This document shows positions 25,643 through 34,429 of a DNA stretch of 64,000 nt, one piece after another. Each line of letters starts with the position of its first letter. Position 1 is the first letter of the stretch. The stretch covers positions 11,341 to 75,340 of the forward strand of contig JBBRAO010000012.1 in assembly GCA_038206725.1 (NCBI GenBank), in the 5' to 3' direction. The stretch comes from JBAXXL01 sp038206725. Lineage in GTDB: Bacteria > Bacteroidota > Ignavibacteria > Kapaibacteriales > UBA2268. Below the pieces are notes generated by a model. It saw only the letters and a list, made by a program, of their open reading frames with translations. It did not search any database and was not told where the DNA came from. The translations under genes and the position numbers were made by a program.

Positions 25643-26263
25643 ATGGAATTTTTTCCCAAAGATATAGATACTTACTTTACGATTGAAGATGAACAGCGTT
25701 CTGAAATCAAGGTTAAAGGTTCGCGGTTCATAGCCACTATAGCACCAACGCCGGATTTGTCGGCTTCGAACGCGTTTTTGGAAAAAGTCCGTTCGGAGTT
25801 CTATGATGCGACGCATAATTGCTATGCTTATCGTATAGGCTGGGACGGCAATTTGTTCCGAGCGGCTGACGACGGCGAACCTGCCGGTTCAGCGGGAAAG
25901 CCGATATTATTTACTTTGGATAAGTTCAATTTTCAAGATGTAACGGCGGTTGTAACACGCTTTTTCGGCGGAACAAAGCTTGGTGTCGGTGGATTAGTCC
26001 GCGCATATTCCGAATCCGCTGAATCTGCGCTGAAACTATGCACCCCAAAAATAATTCATCGCACAGAAGCCGTTTCGCTAACCTGCACCTACGAAGAAAT
26101 CTCATTCGCCAAACGAATGTTGGACGAATACGCCGTTCGATATGACGAAAATTATACCGACAAAATTGATTTCATAGCTCAAATCCCAATTTCCAAAGTG
26201 GATACATTTATCAAACAACTTTTTTCGCTGTCGCAGGGGAGAATTGAAGGAATTAAGGTTTAG
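25643..26263 (+). CDS. IMPACT/YigZ family protein
   Basis: 206-aa member of the UPF0029/IMPACT family, linked to translation control in eukaryotes and of unclear role in bacteria (YigZ). It shows KVKGSRFIA, DATHNCYAYRIG, DDGEPAGSAGKPIL and RFFGGTKLGVGGLVRAY, the strongly conserved family core (~20-120). A C-terminal DUF1949-like domain follows. I use the ATG at 25643 because the promoter ends at 25598 and a TTG start at 25601 would sit at the transcription start. Gene expression appears monocistronic. Confidence 0.92.
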   Translation: MEFFPKDIDTYFTIEDEQRSEIKVKGSRFIATIAPTPDLSASNAFLEKVRSEFYDATHNCYAYRIGWDGNLFRAADDGEPAGSAGKPILFTLDKFNFQDVTAVVTRFFGGTKLGVGGLVRAYSESAESALKLCTPKIIHRTEAVSLTCTYEEISFAKRMLDEYAVRYDENYTDKIDFIAQIPISKVDTFIKQLFSLSQGRIEGIKV

Positions 26264-26494
26264 GCAAAGAGAGTAAACATTGCAAATAGTACATAAATTT
26301 AGAGGATTTTCAAGCATTGTCCTTTTTATTGATTATATTTGATTACATAAAATGTAACAAACAATTTACACTCGAAATCGAAAACCCGTTACAGACCCAA
26401 AATATATTTTTATATGTTTCTTAATAAACATACATAAGTATATCAATTTATGAGCAATCATAAGCATTATTCTAAACTTTAAAAGAGATACATT
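26264..26494. other. Short intergenic region
   Basis: AT-rich leader of the 26495 gene. I see no repeat element or consensus promoter in it. Confidence 0.4.
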
Positions 26495-27088
26495 ATGCGC
26501 TATTTAATTATATTAATCGCGGTGTTTTGCCTGAGCGGTATTTCGAATACTCTCGTTGCGCAGGTAAATGTTAACGTTAATTTGGGAAGTCAGCCAATTT
26601 GGGGTCCAACTGGTTATGACTATGTCGAAAATTACTACATCCCGGAAATGGATGTTTACTACAACGTCCCACAACATCGCTACTACTATTTAGATCGAGG
26701 TCTTTGGATCGGACGTGCATCTTTGCCTGTTCGCTACAGAAATCATAGCTTATTCAATGTTTATAAAATAGTATTGAATGACCCGCAACCTTGGCATCAT
26801 CATAAAATCCATAAAGAGAAATATTACAAATTTAAGGGTCGGCACAATCAAATGTTTATTCGTGATAGCCGCGATAAAAAGTACTTCATTGTCAAAGGTC
26901 ATCCACAACATCAAAACTGGCTGAAGGAATCAAAACAAGGCAAACCTGATAATCGGAGTTTTAAAAATTCTAAAAATATGCAAGAACACCACTCAGGTAT
27001 GAATGATGGAATGGAAATGCAAAAGCAAGGTAAGGGTGGAAAAGGCGGAAGAGGTGGCGGCAAGGGCGGCGGCAAAGGAAAAAAATAA
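26495..27088 (+). CDS. Small secreted/periplasmic basic protein
   Basis: 197-aa protein with a signal peptide (MRYLIILIAVFCLSGISNTLVAQ). The middle (~38-85) reads YVENYYIPEMDVYYNV and YYLDRGLWIGRASLPVRYRN, a pattern I associate with uncharacterised Bacteroidota exported proteins. The C-terminal ~50 residues are very Lys/Gly-rich (GGKGGRGGGKGGGKGKK) and probably disordered, perhaps binding polyanions. There is no T9SS CTD. A GGAGATA-less leader gives no clear ribosome site. It is transcribed alone with a terminator behind. The function is unknown. Confidence 0.7.
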   Translation: MRYLIILIAVFCLSGISNTLVAQVNVNVNLGSQPIWGPTGYDYVENYYIPEMDVYYNVPQHRYYYLDRGLWIGRASLPVRYRNHSLFNVYKIVLNDPQPWHHHKIHKEKYYKFKGRHNQMFIRDSRDKKYFIVKGHPQHQNWLKESKQGKPDNRSFKNSKNMQEHHSGMNDGMEMQKQGKGGKGGRGGGKGGGKGKK

Positions 27089-27115
27089 ACTGCGAAACAG
27101 CTTAGCCAAATTAAA

Positions 27116-27148
27116 AAAAGGACTTCACTTTAAAAATGAAGCCCTTTT
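27116..27148 (+). terminator. Hairpin terminator
   Basis: Stem AAAAGG-A-CTTCA / TGAAG-C-CCTTTT (11 pairs, one mismatch), followed by GTTTTG. Lies between the convergent genes at 26495-27088 and 27167-27757, so it may serve both. Confidence 0.7.
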
Positions 27149-27166
27149 GTTTTGAAAAATAAGAAA

Positions 27167-27757
27167 TTATGATTTGGATTTTAGAAGTTCTATATTACAC
27201 GTTATATCAACGTTGTCGCTAATCATTACACCTCCGCCGTCCAAAACAGAATTATATTTCAGACCAAAATCATTTCTGTTAACTTTACCTGTCAGTTTAA
27301 AACCTGCTTTAGTGTTTCCCCAAGGATCTTTCTGGATTCCTCTATTAACAACATCCAAAGTAATCTTTTTGGTCACTCCCAGCATAGTAAATTTTCCGGT
27401 CAATTTATATTTACCCTTGCCGGCTTTTTTCATTTTGTCGCCAACAAAAGTTATTGACGGAAACTGAGGAGCATTGAAAAAATCAGCCGAGCGCAAATGC
27501 TCATCTCGTTTGTCATTATCTGTGTTAATACTGCTTACGTCAATTTTAAAATTTATCTTAGCATCAGAAAAATCTTCTTTATCTGAGGTTATCTCACCTT
27601 CGTATTTTTTAAAGTTACCATCTACATCGGATACCATCATATGAACAACAGAAAAACCAATCTTGGAGTGTGCTTGATCGAAACTCCACTTTGTTGTTTG
27701 CGCATTGGTACTTATAGCCAAAAAAGTCAGCATTATTATCGAAATTATACTTTTCAT
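27167..27757 (-). CDS. YceI-family periplasmic protein
   Basis: 196-aa lipocalin-like protein of the YceI family, which binds isoprenoid-type lipids in its beta-barrel. It has a signal peptide (MKSIISIIMLTFLAISTNAQ), the N-terminal strand WSFDQAHSKIGFSVVHMMVSD, the DEHLRSADFFNAPQFPSITF motif (~83-102) and TGKFTMLGVTKKITLDV (~123-139). Length is normal. It is transcribed alone and convergent with the Lys/Gly-rich secreted protein. Confidence 0.93.
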   Translation of the reverse strand: MKSIISIIMLTFLAISTNAQTTKWSFDQAHSKIGFSVVHMMVSDVDGNFKKYEGEITSDKEDFSDAKINFKIDVSSINTDNDKRDEHLRSADFFNAPQFPSITFVGDKMKKAGKGKYKLTGKFTMLGVTKKITLDVVNRGIQKDPWGNTKAGFKLTGKVNRNDFGLKYNSVLDGGGVMISDNVDITCNIELLKSKS

Positions 27758-28063
27758 TTATTTTTACCTGTGTTTTAATTATTTGAATTTACTTATGTTA
27801 TATAGACGGCAAAAATTAGGTTTATTGTATAAATTATATTAGTCTGTGCTAAAACGTGCCAAGTATGTATTATTTATGATACATCTCTCGTGGCAAACGA
27901 TAAGAAAACTAAAACAATCTGACAAAGGTCTTCTGCTGATATAGGCTGACACTATGTGGAGTGGTAAAAAAAAATATAATAAAAGTGGCCTATATATATA
28001 AAATTAGGGATAGATGATTAATCTATCCCTAATTTTTAGTGTAATCGTTCAATCAATCAGGAT
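27758..28063. other. Intergenic region between yceI-type gene and porV
   Basis: Contains the leader of the YceI gene and the terminator of porU-porV at 28000-28036. Nothing else is recognisable. Confidence 0.5.
28000..28036 (-). terminator. Terminator of the porU-porV operon
   Basis: 15-bp perfect stem AAAATTAGGGATAGA / TCTATCCCTAATTTT with a 7-base loop. A-rich and T-rich flanks on either side make it a likely bidirectional terminator. Confidence 0.85.
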
Positions 28064-29170
28064 TTATTTCCAGTTGATTAGCATTGAGAACCTCATTGTA
28101 TTTGCCAATGGATGGTTTGCTTCGATAGTGTTGATATAACTGAAATCCAAATTGAATATATCGTAGCGGATACCGGCACCAAAGTTCCAATATTTTCTAC
28201 CACCCATTGTGGATGGTTCGTAAAAATATCCTGCTCTTAAAGCAATAAGTTTATTATACCAATATTCAACACCGCCTGCCCACTCTGCACCCGGGTTTTT
28301 CCAACCTGTAATCAAAGATTTCGGTACTGGATCGGATGAAGTAGCATCTCTGTAAACTAATAATTTAGCAAAATCGGCTGTTATTGTAAGGTCATTAAAT
28401 TCGTCACTGTACAATTGATAACCGATGCCAAGACGTAAAGTTGTAGGCAATGGATCGGATTCGCTGATGTAAGTAATCTTTGGACCAACGTTTTGCAAAT
28501 TGAAACCAAGCGAAAGATTGTCGCTCATAAATCCTAAATCAGAAGGTTTCCATAATGCGGCGATATCGGCAGAAATACTTGTACCAACACCGGCATCCTT
28601 TTGAGAAGCACTGCTTACAGGAGTTAAGTTCGATTGGATATAGCGACCTTGTAAACCTACCGCGAAATCCTTTGCGATAATTGTACCATAAGACAATCCA
28701 AATGAGAACTCATTTGAAGTAAATGTACCCAATACTCGACCGTCTTCGGCTGTACGGGTAAATTCACCTAAATTCATAAATATGAAGTTAAATGCTACAG
28801 TACCATTTAATGCTTCAAAATACTGGCCTATTGTTCCATTACTATAAAACAAGTCCGCGTTGAATTGAGGAAGCCAAGGTGAAAACGATAAAGCAACTTG
28901 ACGGAAGGGTACGTTTTCCGGTTCATCATATTCATTATTCTCAGGGAAATAATCAAAAAATCCCAGACCTGCAGGATTCCAGTATATACAGTTAATATCG
29001 TCTGCTATGCCTGTACCTGTCTCACCTCGACCGCTTGCGCGGGCATCAGGTGAAATTAGCAAAAACGGAACGGCTGACCCACCAGCTTGCGCTTGGGCTT
29101 CGATTGAACTTCCTAATGCCAAGCCTAAAATTAGCAGGAGGAAGGCACTCACTTTAATTTTCATATTCAT
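28064..29170 (-). CDS. porV: T9SS outer-membrane shuttle protein PorV
   Basis: Outer-membrane beta-barrel of the FadL type that carries CTD proteins from the translocon to the PorU sortase. The 368-aa protein has a signal peptide (~1-28) and the diagnostic N-terminal motif FLLISPDARASGRGETG (~36-52) followed by INCIYWNPAGLGF. Repeated barrel strands fill the rest, and the C-terminus ends in an aromatic-rich strand (MRFSMLINWK). It lies 63 bases downstream of porU on the same strand, the usual partner arrangement. Confidence 0.93.
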   Translation of the reverse strand: MNMKIKVSAFLLLILGLALGSSIEAQAQAGGSAVPFLLISPDARASGRGETGTGIADDINCIYWNPAGLGFFDYFPENNEYDEPENVPFRQVALSFSPWLPQFNADLFYSNGTIGQYFEALNGTVAFNFIFMNLGEFTRTAEDGRVLGTFTSNEFSFGLSYGTIIAKDFAVGLQGRYIQSNLTPVSSASQKDAGVGTSISADIAALWKPSDLGFMSDNLSLGFNLQNVGPKITYISESDPLPTTLRLGIGYQLYSDEFNDLTITADFAKLLVYRDATSSDPVPKSLITGWKNPGAEWAGGVEYWYNKLIALRAGYFYEPSTMGGRKYWNFGAGIRYDIFNLDFSYINTIEANHPLANTMRFSMLINWK

Positions 29171-29233
29171 AACCTCTATTTATATTCAAAATTAATATTT
29201 TTTTCATAATTAAGTATCATATTTCGATGAAAT

Positions 29234-32200
29234 TTATTTAATCATATACATATTTCCATACGAAGTGGAAATTTTATTTTTTTCTTTTAAAACTATTCTG
29301 AAGTAATAAGGACCTGAACCCAGTGTATTCCCGTATTCATCCCTAGCATCCCAAAATACTTCTGAAGTTCTTAATTCTGTCTCTGTTTCTTTCAATGTAC
29401 GTACTAAAGCACCGACTTGATTGTAAATAGCAATCTCAACATCATAAGGTGGAAAAGCTGTATGATTAAATTTAATCGTTGTAGATTCACCGAATGGGTT
29501 AGGATAATTGATTACACCAAATATTTCAGCAGGTTCATTAGGATTTTTGATTACAAATTCCGTTTGTGCTGTTACAAAATTATTATATATATCCCATACC
29601 CGAATTTTAATCTTATGTGTTCCCGCCGATAGACCGTACAAAATATCTTCGATGCTACCGCGACGGCTATCCTCGAACGAAGTAGTAAATTTTTTAGTCA
29701 AATCAATAGACAGAGGATTGTCGTCAACCCAAAGTTCGATTTTATGACCTATACCCATTCCGGTAGTGTTAATTCCGGATTCGTCGTATAAGTCAGCAAT
29801 CAACAATGGTGCCGAACTTACGATATCGCCGCTTACAAAATCGCGCGAGTCTAAAAACAAACTAACTTCAGGACCTTTCGTATCTTTATCGGGATTTTTT
29901 TCTGTGCCGTTAATTTTAAATTTGTTATAAAATCCTTTGGCGCTTATCAATGATTCATTTTCAAAAGCCGATAAAAATATACGACCTGTTTTAGTACTGT
30001 AACTAATATCCTTTGGGATGATGAACTCTATAACAAAAGTTCCATTTTTGACTACATAAGAACTCTTATTTAATGCTCCGCCATAAGCCAGAAATGAATA
30101 CGTTTGGTTATCATCGTCGGTCAATGTGCTGTTTTCGTCTCCGTCAAACATAGATATTATTCCGGTTCCGTTGAAATTAGTATATACCGAGCTATCTACA
30201 GGATTTGTAATTTTGCCTGTTATGCGGATTTTTTGTAAAGCTTTCAGCTCAATAATAGAATCCTTTTTCGATAATTTATTACCCGCAATAGAATCTAGAG
30301 CGATGTTGTATTTCGGGAAATTCGGTCTTACCGATGGGTCGCCTAATAAAATATACTTCATATCGTTTTTATTGTGCAACAACATTTTTGTATGTTTCAA
30401 TGCTTCACCGAATGTCATATATTCGCCTGTGGTTTGATTGAAATCGAACAGGTTTCTATAAAAATCTTCGGTAAACGTCTTATTATAACTCTGATAAGAT
30501 ATTCTTGACGCGGCTATCACACCAATTGCTCCGCCGGTCTTGGATGTAACCATTTCTTCAGCACCGCTTCTAATACTCGGGTCGTCATATCTGCCGTATT
30601 CACAAGTTCCTGCGGTACAGAAAAATAATTTTTTGTAATTAAACAAGGTCGGCAATGTAATATCGCGGTCTAAAATTTCTTCGTGGGACCAAACCCGCGG
30701 ATTACCGTGACCCATCCAATTGATTATTACGGCACCTGTTGTATTGACTTCCGTTGTCCAAGCTTTATTCAAGGCTGGTTTGCGGCGTTCTTTTGAAGAC
30801 AAACGCTCGGTTGGATAAATTGCGTGATACATTTTATTCGTCAGCATATACGGTGGAAGAGATACATTAATCATAGTTTCAGTATCGTTCACATATACAT
30901 CGCCATCAAAATTTTCATCGGTTCTACTGTCATCGGCAAGGAGTATCATTTGTGTCTGCCACACACCGTTATCCGGATTTTGTTCGTAATCAATGATTTT
31001 TTGTAGTGCAGTATTTGATGATTTTAAATTGTCAACAGGCAGTCTTCCAACTGCTATATCTGCTACAAAATCATCACCTTCGATATTTCCGAAATAATCA
31101 TCGGTCGCATAAGCAAAGTCTTCATCAGCATTGGAATCGGAACCCAATTGTTGATATGTCGGTACGAAATTTACGGCTTTGGATTCTATATTGCGGAAAT
31201 CATAATGCGCATCGCCCCAAAGCACAACAAATCGAGGTTTGGTTTCCCAATTTTTGTTAGCCCAAGCAATCATATCGCGAATAGCGGTTGGGTCGGCTTT
31301 ACCGGAGCCAAATTCGGTATATATATCGTCAGTTTTAACCAAATAAACAGTCAATCCTGATTTGCTTTCGCGGTATTCTTTATATTTTTTGGCGGTTTCG
31401 CTCATAGCTTTATTATATACAAATATAATATCGGCACCTTTAACTTCGCCCATAATATTGGCAAAATTCATTGCCTCCAACGTAGGAGTTTTAATGAATG
31501 AAGAAACGAAATACTGCTTGTAAACCTTGCTACTGTCTATTTTATCACGGAACTTGAATAATCCGCCCGTTGCGGATCTGTTGTTTAATAATAACGGTTT
31601 GTTTTTATTAGTTATATTAAAACCATAGATATTATCGCTGAAACCGTTTAAAGAAAATTCCGCAATATTGTTGGATTTAAAAGTATTAGTATCAATATCG
31701 AATGTGATTTCGTTGTTTATAGGAACAAAATTACGCGGATAATGAATTTCGAAATAATCAAAATAGGCCGCGGCGGCAACATCAGCCGAATGTGGTCTAT
31801 ATTCAAAATTCAGTTTTGAACGATCATCGGATGTGATTTTTGAAGCGGGGATGCTAAATTGCCCTTTACCCATTGAAGCGTAAACATAAGCGTGTGGGTT
31901 ACAGGATGCTAATGAAACATAACCTAAAGGCTCAGTATTTTCAAAACAGTTTACTTTGCCGTATTGCGATGACTTTTGTCCAAAACCAATAACATAATCA
32001 ATTTTTCCGCTTTTATCTAAATTGTATAATTGATTAATAAATTGTAGAGAAATGAATGATTGTCCAAACCAAGTTCTTCCACCACCACGGTCATAAGGGT
32101 TGTACAAATCTTCATCTTGAAAAATTCGTTGCTTATAAGTTGTTGGATAATAGGTTGGTTCGCCCACCGGTTCTGCAACAGGTACCGCACGATGACCTAT

Positions 32201-33232
32201 TGAACCTTCAAAAGTCAGCAAATAATAGTTTTTATTTGTATATACATTTTTATAATGTACGAATTTGTTATTCGCGAATTTAAAACCGCCGGTACCGCTT
32301 CCAAAAAACAAAATATCCTTTAAAGTACCATCGGTATTGGTATTAACTATAATATCCTGTTCGTTCATCGCGTATTTATAAGCATCGCTTACTTTTTCGC
32401 TTAACTCTTCGCCCGACGTACCGAAAACCTTAATTGTATTGACTTTATCTTTTGATATATTCAAACCCATACCTTCGAGTTGTGCGGCGGTGATTCTATA
32501 TACGCCGTCTTCGGACAATGCAATTTTTACCCATTGCGTAAGAGCCTCCAATTGAAGAGAATTGCCAATTTTCGATAATTTGATTTTGTCTTGAGGTATT
32601 ACATAATCCGATTGGCTACCTGAGTTTAAAATATTATTTGTAAAGTTAGGATTTAAGCCCTTGCTCGGTGATCCGGTAGTGGTTAATCTAATTTTTATAA
32701 TGATTTCTTCGGGCACATTTACAATACTTTGTTCAGGAATATATTGATATCCGTATATTTCCAATTTTGCTAAATGACGGCTTTGGCTTATTCCGGAATA
32801 GCTAATCTTAGCCCATTGGTTTTGATAACCTTGGTAATATTTATTATTATCAATTTTTAAAATATCATTAGGTGCGTTTTCAACATCGGGTGTAGGAACG
32901 GGAGCTAATTTTAAATTATACTGCTTCGATTTAATTACTTTAACGTCAATTATTTCATAAGAATCCGGTGCCGGTACTGATATCAAAGTTGCCAAACCCA
33001 TTTTCCTATAATTGCCGAAGTCATCGGTATTCATAATTGACCCGTTGATTTTAGGCGCAAATAGTTTGTCACCGGTTTCGCTAAGGAGTTTATCAAATCC
33101 TTTGAAATCGGGCTTGTACGATATTATTAGTTCGTTCGTTGAGGAACTAACCAATTTGATACCCTCTGCGGAGTAAACATTAATAAATGGTATTATAAGA
33201 AGGGCTATATACAAAAATAAGTTTCGCCTCAT
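29234..33232 (-). CDS. porU: T9SS sortase PorU (gingipain-like C25 peptidase)
   Basis: PorU cleaves the CTD of cargo proteins and attaches them to the surface. From the ATG at 33232 (MRRNLFLYIALLIIPFINV, a good signal peptide) it is 1332 aa. An upstream in-frame ATG at 33265 would add 11 residues before the signal and is less likely. The C25 peptidase core shows the catalytic His in VLWGDAHYDF (~676) and Cys in FFCTAGTCEYGRY (~868), followed by GAIGVIAASR. The C-terminal ~90 residues are a FlgD/CTD-like domain (NYPNPFGESTTIKF). Together with porV it serves the many CTD proteins in this window. Confidence 0.93.
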   Translation of the reverse strand: MRRNLFLYIALLIIPFINVYSAEGIKLVSSSTNELIISYKPDFKGFDKLLSETGDKLFAPKINGSIMNTDDFGNYRKMGLATLISVPAPDSYEIIDVKVIKSKQYNLKLAPVPTPDVENAPNDILKIDNNKYYQGYQNQWAKISYSGISQSRHLAKLEIYGYQYIPEQSIVNVPEEIIIKIRLTTTGSPSKGLNPNFTNNILNSGSQSDYVIPQDKIKLSKIGNSLQLEALTQWVKIALSEDGVYRITAAQLEGMGLNISKDKVNTIKVFGTSGEELSEKVSDAYKYAMNEQDIIVNTNTDGTLKDILFFGSGTGGFKFANNKFVHYKNVYTNKNYYLLTFEGSIGHRAVPVAEPVGEPTYYPTTYKQRIFQDEDLYNPYDRGGGRTWFGQSFISLQFINQLYNLDKSGKIDYVIGFGQKSSQYGKVNCFENTEPLGYVSLASCNPHAYVYASMGKGQFSIPASKITSDDRSKLNFEYRPHSADVAAAAYFDYFEIHYPRNFVPINNEITFDIDTNTFKSNNIAEFSLNGFSDNIYGFNITNKNKPLLLNNRSATGGLFKFRDKIDSSKVYKQYFVSSFIKTPTLEAMNFANIMGEVKGADIIFVYNKAMSETAKKYKEYRESKSGLTVYLVKTDDIYTEFGSGKADPTAIRDMIAWANKNWETKPRFVVLWGDAHYDFRNIESKAVNFVPTYQQLGSDSNADEDFAYATDDYFGNIEGDDFVADIAVGRLPVDNLKSSNTALQKIIDYEQNPDNGVWQTQMILLADDSRTDENFDGDVYVNDTETMINVSLPPYMLTNKMYHAIYPTERLSSKERRKPALNKAWTTEVNTTGAVIINWMGHGNPRVWSHEEILDRDITLPTLFNYKKLFFCTAGTCEYGRYDDPSIRSGAEEMVTSKTGGAIGVIAASRISYQSYNKTFTEDFYRNLFDFNQTTGEYMTFGEALKHTKMLLHNKNDMKYILLGDPSVRPNFPKYNIALDSIAGNKLSKKDSIIELKALQKIRITGKITNPVDSSVYTNFNGTGIISMFDGDENSTLTDDDNQTYSFLAYGGALNKSSYVVKNGTFVIEFIIPKDISYSTKTGRIFLSAFENESLISAKGFYNKFKINGTEKNPDKDTKGPEVSLFLDSRDFVSGDIVSSAPLLIADLYDESGINTTGMGIGHKIELWVDDNPLSIDLTKKFTTSFEDSRRGSIEDILYGLSAGTHKIKIRVWDIYNNFVTAQTEFVIKNPNEPAEIFGVINYPNPFGESTTIKFNHTAFPPYDVEIAIYNQVGALVRTLKETETELRTSEVFWDARDEYGNTLGSGPYYFRIVLKEKNKISTSYGNMYMIK

Positions 33233-33294
33233 TTCAACACCTTGACTATATTCATAATTTAACAATAAAACTAGTTTCCCTATCAGGGAAGTAG

Positions 33295-33325
33295 CAAATA
33301 TAATTTTATTTTACAATGTAGCAAG
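33295..33325 (-). promoter_or_regulatory. Candidate porU-porV promoter
   Basis: On the minus strand CTTG (33322-33325), exactly 19 bases, then TATATTTG (33295-33302). It matches the xTTG-N19-TAnnTTTG pattern and lies 62 bases before the porU ATG. Confidence 0.6.
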
Positions 33326-33724
33326 AAACTATAGGCAAAACTTCTTTTTTTAATTTTTTTAATAATTTTGATTTTTAATTAATTTCAATAATCAAATATA
33401 ACCAATTTAGAGTTATTAAACGTAAGTATAAGATAATTATTATTTAACATTTGGCTTTTTTTAGCAGAAAAACCGACTTTAGAACTATTTATAAGAATAA
33501 TGTTGCATTCTTTTCACACTATGTTGTGAATTTAATATGATAATTGAATTTTTGACGGTTGATATGTAAAAATAATTTATTAATTTATTTCATCATTTCA
33601 GGGTTTATTACTAATGTGTATTCATTTTGCTACAAACATTCCATCCTTTCAGGATTGAAGAGAATGCTCCAAAGCAGGAGCTTTGGAACAAGGTTGTAAT
33701 TGGGTGCTTGGTAACTAGTATATC

Positions 33725-33808
33725 ATCCCGAAGGGATTCAAAATGAATAGCCCCGAATGAAATTCGGGGGTAATGGAAGAAATATGTCCTGACTCCGAAG
33801 GAGTCAAA
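33725..33808. repeat. 84-bp composite hairpin element, copy 1
   Basis: Three hairpins in fixed order: ATCCC-GAA-GGGAT, CCCCGAAT-GAA-ATTCGGGG and GACTCC-GAA-GGAGTC, all with GAA loops and joined by conserved linkers. The copy at 53579-53661 is about 90% identical by eye. Confidence 0.85.
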
Positions 33809-33832
33809 CGTTAATCTTATTAATTAAGAAAA

Positions 33833-33858
33833 CGTTACCAAGCAGGAGCTTGGTAACG
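33833..33858. repeat. CGTTACCAAGC palindrome, representative copy
   Basis: 11-bp arms CGTTACCAAGC / GCTTGGTAACG around AGGA. Other copies: 15760-15785, 43122-43147 (degraded), 47509-47533 (degraded), 51965-51989, 57494-57529 (16-bp arms). Confidence 0.9.
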
Positions 33859-33892
33859 AGAAGTCTAACAGGAGCTTGGTAACGAGGACAAC

Positions 33893-34324
33893 TTATTTCC
33901 GTATTTCCAATTTCACATCCACCACCCCATCGCTAATCATATCCAATTCTTCGGCGGCGGCTTGCGACAGGTCTATTATCCTATCAGCTACAAAGGGTCC
34001 ACGGTCGTTGATTTTTACTTCAGCAGTTGCGCCATTTTTCAAATTTACAACTTTCACAATAGTACCGAACGGTAATGAGCGGTGCGCCGCTGTTAAATGG
34101 TTCATATTGAAAATTTCCCCGCTGGCTGTCCGCCTGCCGTTGAAATCCGTTCCGTAATACGATGCCTTACCAACGAGATCATTTTCCGAAATTCGCACTT
34201 TAGTCGAAATTTTATCCGGGCTCGTTCTTATTGGACTATTTGTGGTAAAACGGACTGAATTAGTACAACTTACAGCAAATAAAAGTACGAACGCAATGGG
34301 GAACAGTTTATATTTATACTTCAT
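33893..34324 (-). CDS. RlpA-like septal ring lipoprotein
   Basis: 143-aa RlpA family protein: a double-psi beta-barrel that binds or cleaves denuded peptidoglycan at septa. The signal has a lipobox-like LLFAVSC with Cys ~20. The core shows GKASYYGTDFNGRRTASGE (~51-69), TAAHRSLPFGT and INDRGPF (~108-114), all family hallmarks. The SPOR domain found in longer RlpA proteins is absent. Its end borders a cluster of palindromic repeats. Confidence 0.88.
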   Translation of the reverse strand: MKYKYKLFPIAFVLLFAVSCTNSVRFTTNSPIRTSPDKISTKVRISENDLVGKASYYGTDFNGRRTASGEIFNMNHLTAAHRSLPFGTIVKVVNLKNGATAEVKINDRGPFVADRIIDLSQAAAEELDMISDGVVDVKLEIRK

Positions 34325-34393
34325 TTTGTATCACATTTTAAAATAATATCAATAATCTGCACTTTTCGTGCCAATCTATTTGATAGATTTTAT

Positions 34394-34401
34394 TACTTTT
34401 G
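34394..34401 (+). promoter_or_regulatory. Candidate -7 box TACTTTTG
   Basis: TAnnTTTG match 28 bases before the DnaQ/GIY-YIG fusion start. No -33 at 19 bases. Confidence 0.4.
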
Positions 34402-34429
34402 CTTATTGAAAAACCCATATTTTTAAAGA

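Larger units (their letters stand above)
33233..33892. repeat. Intergenic region with palindrome mosaic
   Basis: 660 bases without a gene. The left part carries the porU promoter. From about 33640 on it is a chain of hairpins: ATCCT/AGGAT (33643-33655), TCCAAAGC/GCTTTGGA (33668-33687), the 84-bp composite at 33725-33808 and CGTTACCAAGC/GCTTGGTAACG at 33833-33858, plus a half copy of the last at 33868-33885 immediately before the rlpA-like gene end. Confidence 0.75.
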
